DNA from: Candidatus Omnitrophota bacterium
Lineage (GTDB): Bacteria; Omnitrophota; Gorgyraeia; Pluralincolimonadales; Pluralincolimonadaceae
Direction of reading: 5' to 3'
Assembly: GCA_041653595.1 (NCBI GenBank)
Contig: JBAZFB010000004.1
Location: 49,930 to 113,929 of the forward strand
DNA: 64,000 nt
Numbering within the stretch: position 1 is the first letter of the stretch; every line of letters starts with the position of its first letter. Positions 59,857 to 64,000 of this stretch are shown here, one piece after another. The notes beneath the pieces were generated by a model. That model was given only the letters and a program-made list of their open reading frames with translations, was not told the origin of the DNA and did no database searches. The position numbers and the translations under genes are program-made.

Positions 59857-59866
59857 ATCCCGGGTT

Positions 59867-60049
59867 CTATTTCTTACCGAATAAATTCAATGTCGCTAGG
59901 GCGATGGCAAGCAGAAGGCAGACGGCTGCAAATCCGATGAAGGCCCTTGTCTCAAGGCCGTAAACGGGTTTAAGGATCAATCGTGAATAAATTCCGACCG
60001 CGAAACTGAGTATTCCCGCAATTATTGATACAACGGCTAAATTCTTCAT
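59867..60049 (-). CDS. Small two-helix membrane protein
   Basis: Protein of 60 residues with two membrane helices (about 6-24 and 36-56) joined by a short loop containing RLILKPVYGLETR. No family is recognised. A clear GGAGGGTGAGCG ribosome-binding site on the minus strand precedes the start, which argues it is real. It is the last gene of the minus-strand polysaccharide-type operon, 17 bases after the HD-GYP gene. Role unknown; it may be a membrane partner of the HD-GYP protein. Confidence 0.6.
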   Translation of the reverse strand: MKNLAVVSIIAGILSFAVGIYSRLILKPVYGLETRAFIGFAAVCLLLAIALATLNLFGKK

Positions 60050-60066
60050 CGCTCACCCTCCAATAT

Positions 60067-61215
60067 TTATTTACCTGTATCTAATTTAAACGCCAATTTC
60101 GAAAGGTCGACGCTCTCTTTTATATAAATGCTTTGCTGGCTTGCGAGATCGATCGACTTTACCTCGTCTAACCTCCTTCCGTTTATATCGAAGACTACAT
60201 TTACGACCGGACGCAGGAGATAATCTTCGTGGACTTCCGCTACTTTTCCGACTTCGTCGGTGTTTAATTTGACCCACGTCCCGATGGGATAGAGGCTAAC
60301 GCGCTTTATCAAGGCTTTGATGACTAACGGCGAGAACTGCTCTGATTTTCTTAATATTTCCTTGATCGCGTCATGCGGGAAATACCCGTCCCTGTAAGGC
60401 CGGGGGTGCGTCATCGCCTCGTACATATCCGCTAACGCGATAATTTGCGTATATTCATGGGTATCTTCGCCTTTGATGCCGTCGGGGTAACCCGAACCGT
60501 CGACCCTTTCATGGACTTGACGGGCGATCTTGATAGCGAGCTGCAATATATCCTCTTTGGGCCCTTTCAGGATATCGGAAGAGTAACGGGGGTGTTTTTT
60601 GACCTCATCGAATTCAGCTTCATTTAACGGTTTCGGGGTTTCCACCAGATCCAGGACTTTGATCATCCCCAGATCGTAAAGGTATGACGCGATCCCTAAT
60701 TCCTGGAGTTTAGACTTGTTATAACCTAATGTTGCCCCGATCAAAAGGGAGATGATGCAGGCGTTCACGGCGTGGCACCACAGATAGTTCTCGGGCGAGC
60801 ATCTGCTTGTTAGCACCGTTAACTCGTGTCCGCCTAAACAGATCTGGTCTACCATCTTCCTGATCACGAGGACCACTTGCTCGCAATCAAACGACTCGTC
60901 GTTTTTTACCTTATTAAAGATATCTTTTATAAGGTTATGCGCTTCCTCGTAAATCAGAAAAGACTCTTCTTTGTCTTCCTTCATCTTATTTATCGCTTTT
61001 GAGATCTGGACCTGGTAGGTCGGTTCTTCCTTTTTGGATTCTTTGCGGTCCATCTCCTTTATCGCCTGCGCGAGTTTAAGGTAAGATTGCTCCGTCTTTT
61101 TCTCCTCTTGTTTTTCTGCCGGCTCCTCTTTTTTATCTTCAGCCGGTGCTTTCGGAGGCTCAGGTTTCTTTGAAATTTTTTGCGTAAGCTTTATTAAGTC
61201 TGAAAGTCGTATCAT
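60067..61215 (-). CDS. HD-GYP domain protein with degenerate HD motif
   Basis: Protein of 382 residues with a long charged N-terminal region (about 12-85, Lys/Glu-rich, probably coiled or disordered), then an HD-GYP domain (about 130-330), the cyclic-di-GMP phosphodiesterase fold. Kept: HAVNACIISL, HPRYSSDIL, VHERVDGSGYP and ADMYEAMTHPRPYR. Lost: the HD dyad, where Tyr180-Asp181 (YLYDLGM) replaces His-Asp, and GK reads Gly183-Met184. It therefore may bind c-di-GMP or a partner without cleaving it. It overlaps the ExeA-type ATPase gene by four bases and belongs to the polysaccharide operon. Confidence 0.85.
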   Translation of the reverse strand: MIRLSDLIKLTQKISKKPEPPKAPAEDKKEEPAEKQEEKKTEQSYLKLAQAIKEMDRKESKKEEPTYQVQISKAINKMKEDKEESFLIYEEAHNLIKDIFNKVKNDESFDCEQVVLVIRKMVDQICLGGHELTVLTSRCSPENYLWCHAVNACIISLLIGATLGYNKSKLQELGIASYLYDLGMIKVLDLVETPKPLNEAEFDEVKKHPRYSSDILKGPKEDILQLAIKIARQVHERVDGSGYPDGIKGEDTHEYTQIIALADMYEAMTHPRPYRDGYFPHDAIKEILRKSEQFSPLVIKALIKRVSLYPIGTWVKLNTDEVGKVAEVHEDYLLRPVVNVVFDINGRRLDEVKSIDLASQQSIYIKESVDLSKLAFKLDTGK

Positions 61216-62027
61216 CTTCTTACGACGCCGAAGTCCTCAGCTACTTCCTGCATGACTTTTTCATCCACGTTTGGCGCTTTGGCCATCATCCCCACTATCA
61301 ACCCCATATCGCAGAGGTTATTTACGCGTCTCGGGATCCCTTCGGAGGCTTCATAGATGACCTTACAGGCGCTATCGGTAAAGATCTCATTTTCTCCGCC
61401 GGCTATCGTGCAGCGATGGATGATATACTGCTTCGTCTCTTCATAATCTAATTTATTCAGATGATATCTTATGGCGAGCCGTTGTTCAAGTTGGGGGATC
61501 TTGTAAACCTTCTCTTTAAGTTCCGGTTGGCCGACGAGAACAAGGGTAAGAAGGAATCTGTTGTTTAACTGGAAATTAAGCAGCAATCTCAATTCCTCAA
61601 AGACCTCGGGCCTATCGATCGCCTGGGCCTCATCGATGATGATCACCGTCTCCACGTCGTTATTTAAAGAGGCATATAATTTTTCATTTAACATGTGGAG
61701 CAGCTGCAGTTTGCCGCCGTTTATATCGGTGCCTTCAATCTGAAATAAGATCTCTCTCAGGAAATCCCGGGGAGAAAGTTTTGGGTTTACGATCAAAGCG
61801 ACTTTATACCGGGAGTCTTTCTTGGTGAGTTCCGAGATAAGCACGCGGCTTAAAATAGTTTTTCCGCTTCCGTATTCGCCCGTAAGCAAGGCGGCGCCTT
61901 TTCTTTCTCTTACGGCGTAGAACATGCGCATAAGAGCTTCTTCATGTTTCGGGGAATGGTATAAAAAACGCGGGTCAGGAACGTTCTCGAAGGGTTTTTC
62001 TTTAAGCTTCCAATATTCCTCGTACAT
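61212..62027 (-). CDS. ExeA/GspA-type AAA ATPase
   Basis: Cytoplasmic ATPase of 271 residues of the ExeA family, seen with type II secretion and with polysaccharide/exosortase clusters. Seen: start YWKLKEKPFENVPDPRFLYH, Walker A LLTGEYGSGKTILS, Walker B VIIIDEAQAIDRPEVFEEL, and sensor LVLVGQPELKEKV, then a C-terminal helical part GIPRRVNNLCDMG. It lacks the peptidoglycan-binding extension of ExeA. It is sandwiched between a WecA-type transferase (two-base spacer) and the HD-GYP protein (overlap), so it likely regulates or powers polysaccharide export, perhaps together with c-di-GMP sensing. This is inferred from position. Confidence 0.85.
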   Translation of the reverse strand: MYEEYWKLKEKPFENVPDPRFLYHSPKHEEALMRMFYAVRERKGAALLTGEYGSGKTILSRVLISELTKKDSRYKVALIVNPKLSPRDFLREILFQIEGTDINGGKLQLLHMLNEKLYASLNNDVETVIIIDEAQAIDRPEVFEELRLLLNFQLNNRFLLTLVLVGQPELKEKVYKIPQLEQRLAIRYHLNKLDYEETKQYIIHRCTIAGGENEIFTDSACKVIYEASEGIPRRVNNLCDMGLIVGMMAKAPNVDEKVMQEVAEDFGVVRR

Positions 62028-62029
62028 CG

Positions 62030-63049
62030 TTACCTCGTCGCCTTTTTACCGACGACCATTAAAGCAGCAATGAGGGTAAAGATTATAGATATCTGCACCA
62101 GGAGCAGTATAGCATGAATCAAGGGAGCTTTCAATAGAACAATTGCGCTGATCCCGAAGGATAAGCTTACGAAATAGATAAATACCGTTGCCATCAAAGG
62201 ATTGAAACCCATGTCCAGGAGGCGATGGTGGAAGTGGTCCTTCCCGGTATACTCCAGCCATTCCTTCAGGTTTTTTACCTCTCCGCTCTTGACCCGCATG
62301 ACCGTCGTGAAGATCACGTCGAAGATCGGGACGCCCAAGATCAAGACGGGCACAACAAGCGCCACCGTATTATTGTATGCCCAGTCCCCTAAAATAGCAA
62401 AACAGGCCAAAATAAAGCCCAGGAAGTTGCTGCCGGCGTCGCCTAAAAAAATATTGGCAGGCCTCAAATTATACGTTAAAAATCCCAGACAACTGCCTAA
62501 GGCGGCCAATGTCAATGCGATAACGACCGGCTGCCCGGTCAATATCCCGATAATCAAAAAACAGGTCAAAGCTATCGCGCTGACTCCCGTCGCCAGGCCG
62601 TCCAGGCCGTCCAGGAAATTCAGGGCATTCGTTATGCCGACGACCCAAAATACCGTCAGCGATACTTCCGCCATATCGCCCCATAAAGTGGGAGGAAGAA
62701 ACGACAGGCAGACGCCGGATTTTATGATTATCGCCGATGCTATTATCTGGATTATGAGCCTGAATAACGCGGATAACCCTTTTATATCGTCGATCAGCCC
62801 GACGAGAAAAACCAGACTTCCGCCTAGAACCAGCCCTTTTATTTCACTCTGCCGCGGCCCCGCATATAAAATCGCGATCAAAAAAGAGAGCCAGATCACG
62901 GCTCCGCCCAGCAGGGGCACAGGCGCTTTGTGGATTTTTCTCTTGTTCGGAAGGTCTAGTATCTTAAAACGTCGGGCAATTGATTTCGCAATGGGGGTTA
63001 AGATAAGGGCGCTCAAAAAAGAGATCAATAACAGGATCAGCGGTTTCAT
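62030..63049 (-). CDS. WecA/MraY-type polyprenyl-phosphate sugar-1-phosphate transferase
   Basis: Integral membrane transferase of 339 residues and about ten helices that loads a sugar phosphate onto undecaprenyl phosphate to begin polysaccharide assembly. Seen: RRFKILDLPNKRKIHKAPVP with the cytoplasmic loop, LIDDIKGL, NFLDGLDGLATGV, and the Mg-binding region FLGDAGSNFLGF, and a late HHRLLDMG. This pattern is the WecA/TagO side rather than MraY. It overlaps the LmbE-type gene by four bases. The final polymer is unknown. Confidence 0.9.
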   Translation of the reverse strand: MKPLILLLISFLSALILTPIAKSIARRFKILDLPNKRKIHKAPVPLLGGAVIWLSFLIAILYAGPRQSEIKGLVLGGSLVFLVGLIDDIKGLSALFRLIIQIIASAIIIKSGVCLSFLPPTLWGDMAEVSLTVFWVVGITNALNFLDGLDGLATGVSAIALTCFLIIGILTGQPVVIALTLAALGSCLGFLTYNLRPANIFLGDAGSNFLGFILACFAILGDWAYNNTVALVVPVLILGVPIFDVIFTTVMRVKSGEVKNLKEWLEYTGKDHFHHRLLDMGFNPLMATVFIYFVSLSFGISAIVLLKAPLIHAILLLVQISIIFTLIAALMVVGKKATR

Positions 63050-63660
63050 ATCTTTAGCAACAGCCGGTGGGACTTGAAACCTTCCGCGTATTTTACCCTT
63101 GCCTGAGCTCCCCTGAAGGCCGCCCAGGACCTTACGGTCCCTAAAATGTTTGAATTATGGTTAGGCGTTTTTTTGATCTGGGAATGGTGGGACCTTAGCA
63201 GTTTTATCTTGGCGTTCAGCGTGTCGCTTATGTCTATGAAAATATTGGGGTCTAGGCCCTGGCTGCCCGGTAATTCATAATGGAGGACATTTTTTATGAA
63301 TCGGGCTGCCGCAAGGCTCGCTTTCCCGACATTTCTATGGTCCTGGTGAATGTCATCCGGATAACAGGTGAAGACGATGTCGGGGTTAGTTTTATCGAGT
63401 ATATCCTCGATAAAGGAGATAAGCGGTTGTCCTTCGGGGATCATCGCGTCGGGGAAATCTCCCCAGTAGACCTTTTTTGCCTTCAGGAGTTTCGCCGCTT
63501 CCTCCTGCTCTTTCGTCCTTAATCCGGGGTTTCCGCCCGCCTCGCCCCTGCTTAAGATCAAAAGGCAAATCTTGTGCCCGGCTTTGGAATATTTTGTTAA
63601 CGCGCCGCCGCAGCCGAATTCGATGTCATCCGGATGCGCCCCGATCGCTAATATATTCAT
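63046..63660 (-). CDS. PIG-L/LmbE-family zinc deacetylase
   Basis: Protein of 204 residues related to GlcNAc deacetylases of the LmbE/PIG-L family. Seen: start NILAIGAHPDDIEFGCGGAL with the zinc residues His and Asp, LILSRGEAGG, and the third zinc His region CYPDDIHQDHRNVG. It probably removes an acetyl group from a sugar used in the downstream glycosyltransfer. It overlaps the next gene and also the WbqC-like gene upstream by 35 bases. Length normal. The exact substrate is unknown. Confidence 0.88.
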   Translation of the reverse strand: MNILAIGAHPDDIEFGCGGALTKYSKAGHKICLLILSRGEAGGNPGLRTKEQEEAAKLLKAKKVYWGDFPDAMIPEGQPLISFIEDILDKTNPDIVFTCYPDDIHQDHRNVGKASLAAARFIKNVLHYELPGSQGLDPNIFIDISDTLNAKIKLLRSHHSQIKKTPNHNSNILGTVRSWAAFRGAQARVKYAEGFKSHRLLLKI

Positions 63661-64000
63661 GTTCGAGTTTTCCTGAGAGTATAGACAGGCTTTTTTGCCC
63701 GTAGTTAAAGATCAGGTCCATTATAGACATATACGGTATGAAAGGGGAGTATAATTGGCGATACGCCGGATGCATGAAATTCTGGAAATTGAGCCTGATC
63801 CTCTCTTTGGCGAATTTTGCCGCGTCTATATAATCATATGCGCCGGTCCCGGACAGGTACGCGTCGGCGTTCAAGCATTTGCATATGTTGATCAGCCTGT
63901 CTGTGCTGTTGCCGTCGATCTTCAAGTGAGAGGCAAAATATATCTTTCGCTCGATCCCCAGGTAACTCAGTATATATTTTGTTATGAAGACGTTCAGGTC
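63626..64000 (-). CDS. WbqC-family protein, partial at window end
   Basis: C-terminal part (125 residues visible) of a WbqC-like protein. The frame is open to the edge, so the start is outside the window. Seen: LGIERKIYFASHLKIDG, RLINICKCLNADAYLSGTGA, YDYIDAAKF, and PYMSIMDLIFNYG, a classical WbqC family block near the C-terminus. WbqC-like genes occur in O-antigen and capsule clusters; the fold is of unknown reaction. Its presence upstream of LmbE and the WecA-type transferase marks the operon as sugar-polymer biosynthesis. Confidence 0.85.
   Translation of the reverse strand, partial: DLNVFITKYILSYLGIERKIYFASHLKIDGNSTDRLINICKCLNADAYLSGTGAYDYIDAAKFAKERIRLNFQNFMHPAYRQLYSPFIPYMSIMDLIFNYGQKSLSILSGKLEHEYISDRGASG

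Noticed and set aside
1..64000. CRISPR arrays, insertion sequences, prophage and rRNA genes
   Set aside because: Looked for repeated spacers, transposase-like proteins, integrases and rRNA signatures; none were seen.

Overview
The window is a dense, almost gap-free bacterial chromosome segment of roughly 70 genes from a Gram-negative (diderm) bacterium. Evidence for two membranes is BamA, Skp, a lipid A gene set (lpxD, an lpxC-fabZ fusion, lpxA, lpxI), lipoproteins and a BamE-like protein. The LpxC-FabZ fusion, the SpoVG with an inserted zinc ribbon, the Firmicutes-like order ispE-spoVG-glmU-prs-ctc-pth, a complex I/hydrogenase hybrid and an anaerobe-like gene content suggest a PVC-related uncultured lineage. 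Candidatus Omnitrophota is my best guess; this is inference from gene content, not a tree.

Layout. (1) 1-4927: five genes of a membrane complex resembling group 4 hydrogenases (HyfC, E, F, G, I types). Its large subunit has lost both metal-binding CxxC motifs, so it is better read as an energy-converting hydrogenase-related (Ehr) complex. (2) 4946-13834: housekeeping and repair genes (nitroreductase, split-barrel flavoprotein, Dus, phosphofructokinase, TM1266-like protein, AlkD-like, nucleobase deaminase), a divergent SurA/PpiD-type chaperone, an ECF sigma/anti-sigma module, hisG and a 29-residue ribosome-associated protein. (3) 13862-26266: TPR protein, split transketolase, ispE, spoVG, tRNA-Gln, clpX, glmU, prs, rplY, pth, rpsF, ssb, rpsR, rplI, dnaB. 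(4) 26356-34011: outer-membrane biogenesis (bamA, skp, lpx genes), ending in an atypical OmpR-family response regulator. (5) 34162-43312: nitrogen assimilation (rubredoxin-like protein, outer-membrane barrel, amt, PII, two glutamine synthetases, glutamine-dependent NAD synthetase, GAF-ANTAR antiterminator). (6) 43406-57498: a glycan-use locus (three CBM11-like domains, GH35, GH144-like, GH94, ROK regulator, two sugar-binding lipoproteins, two permeases). (7) 57510-59820: ATP-grasp ligase, methyltransferase, BamE-like lipoprotein, Cys-rich peptide. (8) 59867-64000, minus strand: a translationally coupled polysaccharide-type operon (WbqC, LmbE, WecA/MraY-type transferase, ExeA-type ATPase, degenerate HD-GYP, small membrane protein).

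The strongest candidate for an undescribed system is the nitrogen region. Two promoters, at 34162-34205 (rubredoxin-like/barrel/amt/PII) and 36972-37016 (glnA), carry nearly identical triple 11-bp direct repeats directly upstream of a TATACT -10 box. Such repeats are typical targets of OmpR/PhoB-family regulators. Just upstream lies an orphan OmpR-family regulator with a degenerate receiver, reminiscent of actinobacterial GlnR. In the same region PII lacks the uridylylation tyrosine (position 51 is Glu) and the first glutamine synthetase lacks the adenylylation tyrosine (Phe431). The sequence therefore points to transcriptional control of nitrogen assimilation instead of the GlnD/GlnE covalent-modification cascade.

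No intergenic stretch exceeds about 200 bases. I saw no rRNA, CRISPR array, insertion sequence, prophage or origin.
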